Shown here one piece after another: positions 16,402 to 24,930 of a stretch of DNA of 64,000 nt. The DNA is from Solobacterium sp. UBA3691 (GTDB taxonomy: Bacteria; Bacillota_I; Bacilli_A; Erysipelotrichales; Erysipelotrichaceae): positions 1 to 64,000 of the forward strand of contig DFIS01000087.1 in NCBI GenBank assembly GCA_002372175.1. Direction: 5' to 3'. Positions within the stretch are counted from its first letter, which is position 1. Every line of letters begins with the position of its first letter. The notes beneath the pieces were generated by a model. That model saw nothing but the letters and a program-made list of their open reading frames with translations, was not told where the DNA came from and ran no database searches. The translations under genes and the position numbers were made by a program.

Positions 16402-17181
16402 ATGAAATATCGGATAATACTAGGACTCTGCCTGTTGATTCCCTGTGTGCTTCTGATCGGCTGTCAGAAACGCAGTACTTCCGGCTATACACAGATCACT
16501 CAGGAAGAAGCCGCGGAGATGATGAGAAAAGACGACGGACACCTGATCCTGGATGTCAGAACTCATGAGGAATATGCTTCAGGTCATATTCCCGGGGCAC
16601 TGTGCATTCCCAACGAGACGATCGGTGAAAACATGCCTGAGGAACTGCCGGACAAAGATCAGATCATCCTGATCTACTGCCGCAGCGGCAACCGCTCCAG
16701 ACAGGCCGCAGGAAAGCTCGCAAAGCTCGGTTACACGCATCTTTACGAATTCGGAGGCATCAATACCTGGAAAGGTGATATCGTTGAAGAACCGCCTGTA
16801 TATGAGCCCTCTGACCCGGTACTGACCGTGGAGATCAACGGCATACAGGTACAGGCCGTCTTCGGCTCGGATCCCACCGACAAGGAGTTTATCACCAGAC
16901 TGGATAACGATACGATAAGCATACCGCTCACGGAGATTCCCGGCGCCAGAACCGGCACCCTGCCCTGGTCATTCTCTGCAGAAATGAAAGAAAGAGAAGT
17001 CATCCCGGGCAACATCGTTCTTGAAGGAGACGGCAGTACGATCACCCTCTGTCTGGAGAAAGAAACACGGAACTGTTACCTGCTGGCCAATATCATCGGC
17101 ATGACACAGAATGAACTGAAGAACATGGTCAAGACCGGTGATACAGAAATGTCACTGTTCCTGGACTGGCTCGATTACTGA
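16402..17181 (+). CDS. Rhodanese-domain lipoprotein
   Basis: The start MKYRIILGLCLLIPCVLLIGC gives a lipoprotein signal with lipobox LIGC; GGAG lies 9 bases before ATG 16402. Residues about 30-125 are a rhodanese domain with DVRTHEEYASGHIPGA and the active-site loop YCRSGNRS, whose Cys carries sulfur. Residues about 145-259 form a beta-rich domain that faintly resembles the cyclophilin-like fold. Secreted rhodanese lipoproteins may handle sulfur or redox chemistry at the outer membrane face. A TATAAT box lies at 16377, and a terminator follows, so it is monocistronic. Confidence 0.82.
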   Translation: MKYRIILGLCLLIPCVLLIGCQKRSTSGYTQITQEEAAEMMRKDDGHLILDVRTHEEYASGHIPGALCIPNETIGENMPEELPDKDQIILIYCRSGNRSRQAAGKLAKLGYTHLYEFGGINTWKGDIVEEPPVYEPSDPVLTVEINGIQVQAVFGSDPTDKEFITRLDNDTISIPLTEIPGARTGTLPWSFSAEMKEREVIPGNIVLEGDGSTITLCLEKETRNCYLLANIIGMTQNELKNMVKTGDTEMSLFLDWLDY

Positions 17182-17188
17182 GGCATAC

Positions 17189-17216
17189 AAAAGCTCCCGC
17201 ATCAACGGGAGCTTTT
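17189..17216. terminator. Bidirectional terminator
   Basis: An 11-bp perfect stem AAAAGCTCCCG/CGGGAGCTTTT with a six-base loop separates two convergent lipoprotein genes. The A and T flanks let it serve both strands. Confidence 0.88.
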
Positions 17217-17234
17217 ATCATACCCTTTCAGATA

Positions 17235-18029
17235 TTATTCGGTAACGTAGTACAGCAGGTCAAGCTTCTGCAGAGCGGTGAACTCAGTCTTGCCTTCGGT
17301 ATCAATATATACGTCAGCAACATAGATGATCTCTTCTTCAGCAGAGGCTGTCTCATTGCCTGTCAGCAGGTACTTGTAATTCATACCGGAAACGACCTGA
17401 GAACCAAGCAGTGTTACCGGCATCATTCTCATGTCTGTCTTTCCTGACATCGCATCCTGCAGAGCCTTCTCGCTCTCTGCGGTCAGGCTGCCCGGTCTGC
17501 CGTGTCCTTCAACTGTCCAACCGCCCAGCAGGTCTGCAGCAGGTGCTTCTTCAACAGCGTGAATATCTGTCAGATCGATCTCCTTGATCACGGTAACAGA
17601 AGACTTACCCTCTGTATTGGTATATACCGTGACAACGTAGAATGCCTTATCTGCCTCAGCTGTTACCTGTGTGCCAAGCGCAAGGAACGCTGTATTCTCG
17701 CCGGAAACGACCTGTCTTGCCAGTACCGCGATCGGTGTATAGCCGACCCCTGTCAGTCCTTCCATGGCTGCCGCGAAGTGTTCCTTATCGGGATCTGCCA
17801 TTGTCTTGTCAAAGGCATCACCGAAGACTTCCCAGGCACCTAAAGCCTCTGCAGGTGTCTCTGCCGGAGCTTCCTCAGGTGTCGCTGCCGGTGTTTCTGC
17901 CGGTGCTTCGGAAGCAGCAGCGGTTGCTTCGGGTGTCGGTTCGGCCGACGGTGCCGGTGTTTCCTGTTTTGTGCATGCACATACGCACATCAGCATTGCG
18001 CATGCTGCTGCAGTCATTACTTTTTTCAT
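17235..18029 (-). CDS. Lipoprotein with two tandem homologous domains
   Basis: The 264-residue protein begins MKKVMTAAACAMLMCVCAC with a lipobox-like end, then a Pro/Ala/Glu/Thr linker. ATG 18029 has a GGAG site. Two repeats follow. The first (about 75-165) has AWEVFGDAFDKTMADPDKEHF and RQVVSGENTAFLALG; the second (about 170-264) has GWTVEGHGRPGSLTAESEKA and SQVVSGMNYKYLLTG. Each repeat ends in Y.NTEGK or Y.DTEGK and a LDL/IDL strand. This looks like a tandem cystatin-like fold, used elsewhere to bind or inhibit partners. The target is unknown. Confidence 0.75.
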   Translation of the reverse strand: MKKVMTAAACAMLMCVCACTKQETPAPSAEPTPEATAAASEAPAETPAATPEEAPAETPAEALGAWEVFGDAFDKTMADPDKEHFAAAMEGLTGVGYTPIAVLARQVVSGENTAFLALGTQVTAEADKAFYVVTVYTNTEGKSSVTVIKEIDLTDIHAVEEAPAADLLGGWTVEGHGRPGSLTAESEKALQDAMSGKTDMRMMPVTLLGSQVVSGMNYKYLLTGNETASAEEEIIYVADVYIDTEGKTEFTALQKLDLLYYVTE

Positions 18030-18151
18030 GTTGTATATCTCCTTTCCGGATGATCCATCCGTTTTTCTTCGAGCTCTGTGCTCAATGACAAGTATGTGCA
18101 ATCCTTTCACGATTGTCAATTTTCCAAACATTAATATTAATATGTGCATAA

Positions 18152-18172
18152 CAAAAACCCCTGATCGGGGTT
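18152..18172 (-). terminator. Rho-independent terminator after degV
   Basis: A 6-bp stem AACCCC/GGGGTT is followed on the minus strand by TTTTTG immediately after the DegV-family stop. Confidence 0.75.
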
Positions 18173-18177
18173 CTGTA

Positions 18178-19041
18178 CTATCTTTCTTTGCCAAGGAAGA
18201 AGAGGCCGAGCATTCCCGGACCGACATGGGCACCGGAGAACGGTTCATGCGGACATACGGTCACATCAGCATCAGGTGTGATCTCCAGGATCATACTCTT
18301 CAGCGTTTCGGCATCCTGCAGACAGTCACCGTGCGAGATATAGACCTTCGGTGCTGCAATATTCATCCGCTTCTCCCTGTACTTATCCGCCAGCATCCGG
18401 ATCGCTTTCTTGCGTCCGTGAGCCTTGGCACAGGAGACGATATGCCCGGTATGGTCACCATAGAGGATCGGCTTGATATTCAGGGTCGTTGCGATCAGTG
18501 CCGTCGCCCCGCTGACTCTGCCGGTTCTCTTCAGGAAGTTCAGATCATCCACGGTAAAGTACTGACAGCAGTGCGGCACCATCTCATCGAGGATATGTGC
18601 AGCTTCCCGTACCGGTACACCTTCCCTGCTTAACTCTGCAGCCCTGATCGCCAGCATGCCGTTGCCGAAGCCGCAGCCGTGGGAATCCACGATATGCACA
18701 AATCTGCCCGGATGATTGTCCATCAGCTGTTCTGCCGCTGTATGTGCCGCATTATATGTGCCGCTGATACCGGAGCTCATGGCCACGTAGATGATATCAT
18801 TTCCTGCCTGCAGCAGCGGATCAAACGTATTCATAAACAGTTCTGTATTTAGCAGACTGGTCTTGACAACGACCCCTCTGCGCAGACCGTTATAGTATGC
18901 GGGCATATCAAAATGCTCAATATCCCCTGTATATATACAGGACATCCCATCTGCTGTATACTCGCTCGGAAGCAGCTGTATGCCTTCCAGCAGTTTTCCC
19001 GGAAGATTAGCGGTGCCATCCGCAAAAACAGAAAATGTCAT
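18178..19041 (-). CDS. DegV-family fatty-acid-binding protein
   Basis: The start is ATG 19041, 5 bases after GGAGG. The 287-residue protein has the DegV pattern: an N-terminal beta-alpha unit with DGTANLP, MSSGISGTYNAAH (lipid carboxylate contact), IVDSHGCGFGNGM, and DLNFLKRTGRVSGATALIATTLNIKPIL, which is diagnostic of the family. DegV/FakB proteins bind free fatty acids and present them to the FakA kinase for phospholipid synthesis. FakA is not in the window. It is a single gene with its own terminator. Confidence 0.88.
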   Translation of the reverse strand: MTFSVFADGTANLPGKLLEGIQLLPSEYTADGMSCIYTGDIEHFDMPAYYNGLRRGVVVKTSLLNTELFMNTFDPLLQAGNDIIYVAMSSGISGTYNAAHTAAEQLMDNHPGRFVHIVDSHGCGFGNGMLAIRAAELSREGVPVREAAHILDEMVPHCCQYFTVDDLNFLKRTGRVSGATALIATTLNIKPILYGDHTGHIVSCAKAHGRKKAIRMLADKYREKRMNIAAPKVYISHGDCLQDAETLKSMILEITPDADVTVCPHEPFSGAHVGPGMLGLFFLGKER

Positions 19042-19131
19042 AGTTTCCTCCATTTCCGATTCGCATACATACAAAATACCACTTCTGTACAGGTCATTTC
19101 AATCTTTCGGGGGTATCCCCTGTCACCGAAG

Positions 19132-19153
19132 AAAAGATCCCGGAGGATCTTTT
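19132..19153 (-). terminator. Rho-independent terminator
   Basis: A 9-bp stem AAAAGATCC/GGATCTTTT with a four-base loop follows the stop at 19169 on the minus strand; the T-rich arm gives the release sequence. Confidence 0.75.
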
Positions 19154-19168
19154 ATCTGTTATACAAGC

Positions 19169-20068
19169 TTATTCCGTGTCTTCTGTTTCCGCGGGTTCTG
19201 CTTCCCTGACCAGTTCATCATCATAGCACATGGATGTACTGGTGCCGCCGTCAAGACGTATGGCATTGTATGCGTGCAGTTCATCCAGCAGGAAGTCCTG
19301 TACCTTTTCATCCCTCATGCCGTTCCAGAAGTTGATCAGATAGTATGTGCCGTCTTCCTTCTGGGCCAGACAGCTGAAGGCATAATCATTGCTGTGGTAG
19401 GCATACCAGCCGTATCCGTCGGTCAGATCTTTTCTTTCTCCCTCTACGATATACGTATAGGATCCCGATACCGCACATTCGGATTCGACCTTCTCACCGA
19501 TCCAGCCGGTGCCGTTGACCGCATCTTCGCCGCTGTATACCAGTTTCATCAGTCCTGTTCTGTCCCAGTAGGCTGTCGCATACCCGCTGCCGTAGTCCGG
19601 TACATTCGGCTCACTGCCGAAGTATGTCCACTTGCCTGCCATTCTGAGTGCGCCTACAGGCTGCCCGTAGTTCGGTACGGTATGCCATGCGTAGTAGTTC
19701 GCATTGATCCCGCCGGCACGGATATATCCCTCACTGACAAGACCCCAGTCATAGATGTTATTGAGCCATTCCGCATGACCCATGTAATCCACCTTGATGA
19801 ACGTTGTCTCGGAGGGCATGACTTCCAGCATGTCATAATTGATGCCCTTGTAGTTGCCGGTATGGTGGACGATCGAAGCTTCCGTATCCTTCAGCGTGTA
19901 GATATTGATCGCTGAACCTACCGCATTGTTAAAGCCGAGGATAAAGGTATTGGAGTAACCCTGTCCCCAGGCTTTGTGCACCATTTCCGCTTCTGCTTTC
20001 ATGGTCTGCGGAAGTAATACAGCCAGGCTGACACACAGTACAGTGATGATCTTCTTCAGTTTCTTCAT
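19169..20068 (-). CDS. Secreted phosphodiester glycosidase (NAGPA)-like protein
   Basis: The 299-residue protein begins MKKLKKIITVLCVSLAVLLPQTMKA, a signal peptide without lipobox. The C-terminal signature RLDGGTSTSMCYDDELV is typical of the NAGPA/phosphodiester glycosidase family, which removes sugar-1-phosphate-linked groups, for example from teichoic-acid-like polymers. AGGINANYYAW near residue 120 also fits the family. Neither of the possible starts (20068 or 20095) has a strong Shine-Dalgarno; 20068 is chosen because it opens the signal peptide. It is divergent from the MORN lipoprotein gene with only 76 bases between them. Confidence 0.72.
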   Translation of the reverse strand: MKKLKKIITVLCVSLAVLLPQTMKAEAEMVHKAWGQGYSNTFILGFNNAVGSAINIYTLKDTEASIVHHTGNYKGINYDMLEVMPSETTFIKVDYMGHAEWLNNIYDWGLVSEGYIRAGGINANYYAWHTVPNYGQPVGALRMAGKWTYFGSEPNVPDYGSGYATAYWDRTGLMKLVYSGEDAVNGTGWIGEKVESECAVSGSYTYIVEGERKDLTDGYGWYAYHSNDYAFSCLAQKEDGTYYLINFWNGMRDEKVQDFLLDELHAYNAIRLDGGTSTSMCYDDELVREAEPAETEDTE

Positions 20069-20144
20069 ACGGATTAATGGTAAATGATTTTTCATGGAAA
20101 AGATAGTCTCAAAACTATACCTGTCATGCGATACAATGAATAAC

Positions 20145-21221
20145 ATGAAAAAGATGATCCTGCTGATCCTGCCGGCATTACTGTTTACCGGCTGTGCAGT
20201 AAAAGAAAAAGAGATGGAGATCACCCTCTTCGGCAATACTGTTCCTGCGATTTATACAGGCAGAGTGAAGAAGAAGCTGCCGCATGGTGAAGGTACCGCC
20301 GTGATGGAGAATGATGCCAGGGCTGAAGGCATATTCGAACTGGGTACATATATCTCCGGAAAGATCGAAAGTATTCCCTATACCATTACATACAGGGATC
20401 AGGAGATCACCGGCATCTATACCGGAGAAGTCAATGAACAGATGCCCTCCGGCAATGGTACGTTTACTTCCGATACCTTCTCCTATACCGGTATCTGGAC
20501 AGACGGAAACCCGGAAGGACCCGGTACCGTTACGGCTGCAGAGTTCTGCATCGATACACCCGCAGAGGTGCTTACCGGCAGCTACAGCGGCGACTTTGCC
20601 CGGGACAAGGCAGAAGGAAGCGGAACCTTTACCTATCAGAGCGGCAATGAAGAAGTACAGCTGGAGGGTAACTTTACCGATAACCGCTTTGACGGACCGA
20701 TGACAAAGACTGTACGTTACCAGGATACCGTCAAGACATATCCTGTATATTACCGCAGCGGACGTCTTGAGGATACGGCTGTTGCACTGATTGCCTATCT
20801 TGAGGGTATGCGGAATGAATCCTACTGTCTGAGTGTTGAACAGTTATCCTTTATCTCCGATCATGCCGGACAGTTTGAGGGGAATGTAAAAGAAGCGGAT
20901 ATCTCTGCCCTCTATAACCATACATTTGATTATGCCGGCTTTAAGGAAGACGATACCCCGGAGCTGATCATGATTCGCAATGCTGCTGTCCGTTCCGTAC
21001 AGAGATACAAGCCGTATGCCGGTGCTGATACCGTTACTTCGATGATCGTTCAGAACAATGACGGGTGGTATCATCTCGTCTTCGCATATTCCGAAGATTC
21101 TGCCGATCCCGGTGAGTATGTGGATATCTGTGCTCTGCCGCTTTGTCACAGTACGATCACCGCCCCGGAACAGAATTATCCCTGCATCGATGCGGCCGGT
21201 GTATACATCATCGGCGGCTGA
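20145..21221 (+). CDS. MORN-repeat lipoprotein
   Basis: The protein starts MKKMILLILPALLFTGC, a short lipoprotein signal with lipobox LFTGC. Four MORN-like repeats follow at about residues 40-190: YTGRVKKKLPHGEGT, YTGEVNEQMPSGNGT, YTGIWTDGNPEGPGT and YSGDFARDKAEGSGT. The C-terminal 150 residues form another, unrecognised domain. MORN repeats form beta-hairpin surfaces used for membrane or protein contact. No Shine-Dalgarno is present; a TACAAT box ends 7 bases before the ATG. It sits back-to-back with the phosphodiester glycosidase gene, suggesting shared envelope function. Confidence 0.75.
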   Translation: MKKMILLILPALLFTGCAVKEKEMEITLFGNTVPAIYTGRVKKKLPHGEGTAVMENDARAEGIFELGTYISGKIESIPYTITYRDQEITGIYTGEVNEQMPSGNGTFTSDTFSYTGIWTDGNPEGPGTVTAAEFCIDTPAEVLTGSYSGDFARDKAEGSGTFTYQSGNEEVQLEGNFTDNRFDGPMTKTVRYQDTVKTYPVYYRSGRLEDTAVALIAYLEGMRNESYCLSVEQLSFISDHAGQFEGNVKEADISALYNHTFDYAGFKEDDTPELIMIRNAAVRSVQRYKPYAGADTVTSMIVQNNDGWYHLVFAYSEDSADPGEYVDICALPLCHSTITAPEQNYPCIDAAGVYIIGG

Positions 21222-21245
21222 TCATACAGGAATACTCTGATACAG

Positions 21246-21274
21246 AAAAGGTCCTGCCGTTGACAGGATCTTTT
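21246..21274. terminator. Bidirectional terminator
   Basis: An 11-bp stem AAAAGGTCCTG/CAGGATCTTTT (one G-T pair) separates the convergent MORN lipoprotein and ktrA genes. Confidence 0.8.
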
Positions 21275-21277
21275 GTA

Positions 21278-21925
21278 TTACTCCAGTCTGCCGAGCTCGC
21301 TGTTTTCCAGCACGACCAGAAGCTTGGCTTTTCCCGACAGGGGTTTGAACGGATCCGTGAATTCCCACTGTTCTCCTTCATCCTTGACCGCGACGATATT
21401 CATCTTGTGCGTCTTGCGCAGATTCAGCTCTGACAGCGCCTTGCCGACCCACTCATCATTGGGATACATCTCCACCATCGAGAGATTACTGCTGATCTGG
21501 AAGTAATCGAGCATATTATCATTCGCCAGGATCCGGGCAGAACGCACACCTTCTTCTTCCTCGGGAATGATCGTTTTATCGGCACCGACCTTGCGCAGGA
21601 TCGAAGCCATTCGCTCACTGGAGCACTTGGAAACGATCAGCGGTGCACCCTGTTCCTTGGCTATGACAACACACATTATACTGGCTGTCAGGTTCTCACC
21701 CATGGCTGTAACAACAATGTCCATATTGCCCAGTTCCAGACCAAGCACATCTTCTTCTGCCGAGAGATCCGCACGTACAGCTGCGGTTGTGCAGTTGCCT
21801 GCATCCTTTACACGGTTAGGATCCTCATCAACACCGAGGACATCTGCCCCCATCTCATATAAACTCCTTGCCAGACTCAGCCCGTATTTGCCAAGTCCCA
21901 GCACTGCTACTGATTTTCTGACCAT
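21278..21925 (-). CDS. ktrA: KtrA/TrkA-type RCK regulatory subunit of potassium uptake
   Basis: The 215-residue protein has an RCK_N Rossmann domain (VAVLGLGKYGLSLARSL, then VDEDPNRV) and an RCK_C domain from about 135. It binds nucleotide and gates the KtrB channel-like subunit at the cytoplasmic membrane face. One RCK pair rather than TrkA's duplicated form indicates Ktr type. An AGGAGG site precedes ATG 21925. It lies 9 bases after the ktrB stop, as expected for a ktrBA operon. Confidence 0.9.
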   Translation of the reverse strand: MVRKSVAVLGLGKYGLSLARSLYEMGADVLGVDEDPNRVKDAGNCTTAAVRADLSAEEDVLGLELGNMDIVVTAMGENLTASIMCVVIAKEQGAPLIVSKCSSERMASILRKVGADKTIIPEEEEGVRSARILANDNMLDYFQISSNLSMVEMYPNDEWVGKALSELNLRKTHKMNIVAVKDEGEQWEFTDPFKPLSGKAKLLVVLENSELGRLE

Positions 21926-21934
21926 AGAAACCTC

Positions 21935-23299
21935 CTATCCAACGTAGAAATTACCTTCTGCCGTACTCTGTTCCTTTTCGTTCTGTCTGCCTCTGACGAA
22001 GAAGATCGCCATTGAGATCGGACCTATCCTGCCAAGATACATCGCCAGGATGATGATCCACCTTCCGGCTGTATTCAGACTGCCCGTCAGCCCGCGTGAC
22101 AGGCCTACGGTAGCACATGCGCTGATCACTTCAAACAGGCCGTCGACAAGACTCATCCCTCCGGACTGGATCAGCAGGAAGACCAGGATGATCACGGTCA
22201 GGATACTGACGGATACGATTGCAGCGGCCTTGCGGATCAGCTCTTCGGAGACAGCTCTGCGGAAGATGACACGCCGTTCATCGCCGCGAACATAGCCTAT
22301 AACATTCAGCATGACCAGGAAGAACGTGATCGTCTTGACACCGCCGGCAGTACCTACCGGAGAACCGCCGATAAACATCAGTACATATACCGGTATACAT
22401 GAACTGTCTGTCAATGCCTGCTGAGGGAATGTACTGAAGCCTGCTGTACGCAGGGTCACCGATTCAAACAGGCTGTTCAGCAGCTTGTAGCCGAAGGGCA
22501 TATTCCCGATCGTACCGGGATTGTTATATTCACCAAGCAGGATGATCAGGGTACCGAAGAGGATCAGACCTCCGGTCAGGGTAATGATCAGCTTGGTATG
22601 TTCAGAGAACCTCTGGAAGATCTGTCCGGGAGAGAACTTCTTCTGCATGCCGTTACGCACGCCTATCAGCACGTCGAACCACACCACAAAGCCAAGACCG
22701 CCGAGAATGATCAGGAGCATCGTAATGCACAGGATGGGCGCATGGAACCGGTAAGCTTCAAGACTGGTCGGACCGATCACATCGATACCGGCATTGCAGA
22801 AGGCCGATACAGCCGTAAATAACGATATCCAGAGTCCCTTCAGGGTACCGAACTCCCGTACAAAGAACAGCGCATACAGCAGTGCTCCGGTGCCTTCTAC
22901 GATCAGTGTACCTTGGATGATCCTGATCATGAACTGCAGTACACCAGCCTGTGTATTCAGGTTCAGCGCATCCTGCAGCATGATCCTGTCACCGAGAGAG
23001 AACTTCTTCCGGGTGATGACCATCAGCAGGGACAGTACGGTAATGATGCCAAGACCTCCGATCTGGATCAGTAACAGGATGATCACCTGCCCTGCTGTAC
23101 TCCAGTAGCTGAATGTATCGACGACCACAAGCCCGGTAACACATACCGAGGTGGTGGCGGTAAAGAGTGCTATCAGAAACGGTGTAAAGGTGCCGGCTGC
23201 CGAAGCAAACGGACACATCAGCAATACCGTTCCCAGCAGGATCGCCCCCAGGAAGCTCAACGGAATCAGATGTGCAGATGACAGTTTGATATTCTTCAC
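21935..23299 (-). CDS. ktrB: KtrB/TrkH-type potassium transporter
   Basis: The 454-residue membrane protein has the four-loop Trk/Ktr/HKT architecture. Selectivity-filter glycines are visible in TTSVCVTGLVV, SAFCNAGID, TLRTAGFST and ACATVGLSRG. It imports K+ in complex with the RCK subunit encoded directly downstream. The start is GTG 23299, 9 bases after AAAGG. No riboswitch could be recognised in the 180 bases upstream. Confidence 0.9.
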   Translation of the reverse strand: MKNIKLSSAHLIPLSFLGAILLGTVLLMCPFASAAGTFTPFLIALFTATTSVCVTGLVVVDTFSYWSTAGQVIILLLIQIGGLGIITVLSLLMVITRKKFSLGDRIMLQDALNLNTQAGVLQFMIRIIQGTLIVEGTGALLYALFFVREFGTLKGLWISLFTAVSAFCNAGIDVIGPTSLEAYRFHAPILCITMLLIILGGLGFVVWFDVLIGVRNGMQKKFSPGQIFQRFSEHTKLIITLTGGLILFGTLIILLGEYNNPGTIGNMPFGYKLLNSLFESVTLRTAGFSTFPQQALTDSSCIPVYVLMFIGGSPVGTAGGVKTITFFLVMLNVIGYVRGDERRVIFRRAVSEELIRKAAAIVSVSILTVIILVFLLIQSGGMSLVDGLFEVISACATVGLSRGLTGSLNTAGRWIIILAMYLGRIGPISMAIFFVRGRQNEKEQSTAEGNFYVG

Positions 23300-23419
23300 G
23301 ATACCGGACCTTTCACTAGTACTATATTACCTGTTCTGTAATCAAATTGTATACAGCATTCTTTTCTCGGTGCTGCGAAATAACACACGCTGTGATCTGA
23401 AGAACCCGATCATAGTAAA

Positions 23420-23439
23420 GCCGGTGCTCTCACACCGGC
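23420..23439 (-). terminator. Weak terminator-like hairpin after uxaC
   Basis: A 7-bp GC-rich stem GCCGGTG/CACCGGC is followed by only TTTAC on the minus strand. It lies between uxaC and the ktrB promoter region and may end the uronate operon. Confidence 0.5.
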
Positions 23440-23481
23440 CTGTACAATCATTTGTTCAAACACGAATGGTATACAGAACTC

Positions 23482-24915
23482 TTACAGTCCGAAATACCGT
23501 TCAGCGTTCTTGTAGGCGATGCCTTCCGTGATCTTTCTCAGGGAAGCTTCGTTATTCGGATATTCACCGTTTTCTACCCAGTTGCCGATCATGTTGCACA
23601 TGATACGTCTGAAGTAGTCATGACGGGCATAGGACAGGAAGGAACGGGAGTCTGTAAGCATACCAATAAAGTTGCCGAACAGACCCAGGTTGGCCAGAGC
23701 TCTCATCTGGTCTTCCATACCTGACTTTGTATCATTGAACCACCAGGCGGAACCAAGCTGGATCTTACCCGGTACTTCATCGGACTGGAAGCAGCCAAGC
23801 AGTGTGCCGAGCAGTTCATTGTCTACAGGATTCAGAGAATACAGGATCGTCTTCGGGCACTCAGCTGTCTTGTCCAGTTCGTTGAGCAGGTTGGCGATCA
23901 TCTCGCCGCAGTTGTTCTGGGCAATCATATCAAAGCCTGTATCCGGTCCGAGCTTGCGGTACATTCTCTCGTTTGCGTTTCTGTAGCAGGAGTAGTGCAG
24001 CTGCATGGCAATGCCGAGGCGGTGGTACGCCTTGCCAAGAGCCATCAGAACTGCTGTCTGATACTTCTCGGCTTCTTCAACAGTGATGCATTCACCGTTC
24101 ATGACCTTTGTGAAAGCTGCGTTGATCTCTTCCTCGGTACCCTTGCGGAACGGAATGTAGTCAAGACCATGGTCACTTGCACGGCAGCCCATCTCGGCAA
24201 AGAATTCCAGACGCTCGATCAGAGCATCGATTAGTTCCTGTGCGGAAGCGAATGTTTCCTTACCGACACTGTTTGCCAGCTTCTTTACATAATCCGTAAA
24301 GCCTTCCTTGGTGATATTGATGGCTTTGTCAGGACGGAAGGACGGACATACCTTAACGGTGATCGTCTTATCCTCACGGATCTTCTTGTGCCATTCCAGA
24401 GAGTCTACCGGATCATCTGTCGTACCGATAAAGGCTACGTTGGACTGCTTGATCAGACCGCGTACTGTCATGTTCGGGTCATTCTGCAGCATGTCATTGC
24501 ACTTGTTCCAGATCTCTTCGGCATTCTCGAGGGTCAGCGGTTCCTTGACACCGAAGAACTTGTGCAGTTCGAGATTGCACCAGTGGTACATCGGGTTGCC
24601 GATGGCCATTTCGAGAGCCTCCACAAACTTCAGGAAACGCTCATAGTCAGGCTTATCCCCTGTGATGTAATCTTCCGGCACACCGTTGGAGCGCATGACT
24701 CTCCACTTGTAGTGATCGCCGAAATAGGTGCCGTCGGGATTCTTACCGCCGAGCCATACTTCCGCCAGATTGTTGAACCTTCTGTCTTCATAGATCTCCT
24801 TCGGAGAAATATGACAGTGGTAGTCAACCAGCGGCATGATGTCCGCGTAATCGTGGAACAGATGCTGCGCTGTTTTTGTCTCAAGCAGGAAGTCCTTATC
24901 CATAAATGCTTTCAT
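23482..24915 (-). CDS. uxaC: Uronate isomerase UxaC
   Basis: The 477-residue enzyme converts D-glucuronate to D-fructuronate and D-galacturonate to D-tagaturonate in the cytoplasm. Diagnostic segments are MKAFMDKDFLLETKTAQHLFHDYA and VDYHCHISPKEIYED (metal-ligand HxH), plus NPMYHWCNLELHKFFG and RSFLSYARHDYFRRI near the end. ATG 24915 aligns with the E. coli start, although GTG 24921 has better spacing to AGGAG. It is the last gene of the uxaB-uxaA-isomerase-kdgA-kdgK-uxaC run. Confidence 0.95.
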   Translation of the reverse strand: MKAFMDKDFLLETKTAQHLFHDYADIMPLVDYHCHISPKEIYEDRRFNNLAEVWLGGKNPDGTYFGDHYKWRVMRSNGVPEDYITGDKPDYERFLKFVEALEMAIGNPMYHWCNLELHKFFGVKEPLTLENAEEIWNKCNDMLQNDPNMTVRGLIKQSNVAFIGTTDDPVDSLEWHKKIREDKTITVKVCPSFRPDKAINITKEGFTDYVKKLANSVGKETFASAQELIDALIERLEFFAEMGCRASDHGLDYIPFRKGTEEEINAAFTKVMNGECITVEEAEKYQTAVLMALGKAYHRLGIAMQLHYSCYRNANERMYRKLGPDTGFDMIAQNNCGEMIANLLNELDKTAECPKTILYSLNPVDNELLGTLLGCFQSDEVPGKIQLGSAWWFNDTKSGMEDQMRALANLGLFGNFIGMLTDSRSFLSYARHDYFRRIMCNMIGNWVENGEYPNNEASLRKITEGIAYKNAERYFGL

Positions 24916-24930
24916 GTTCACTTATCACTC

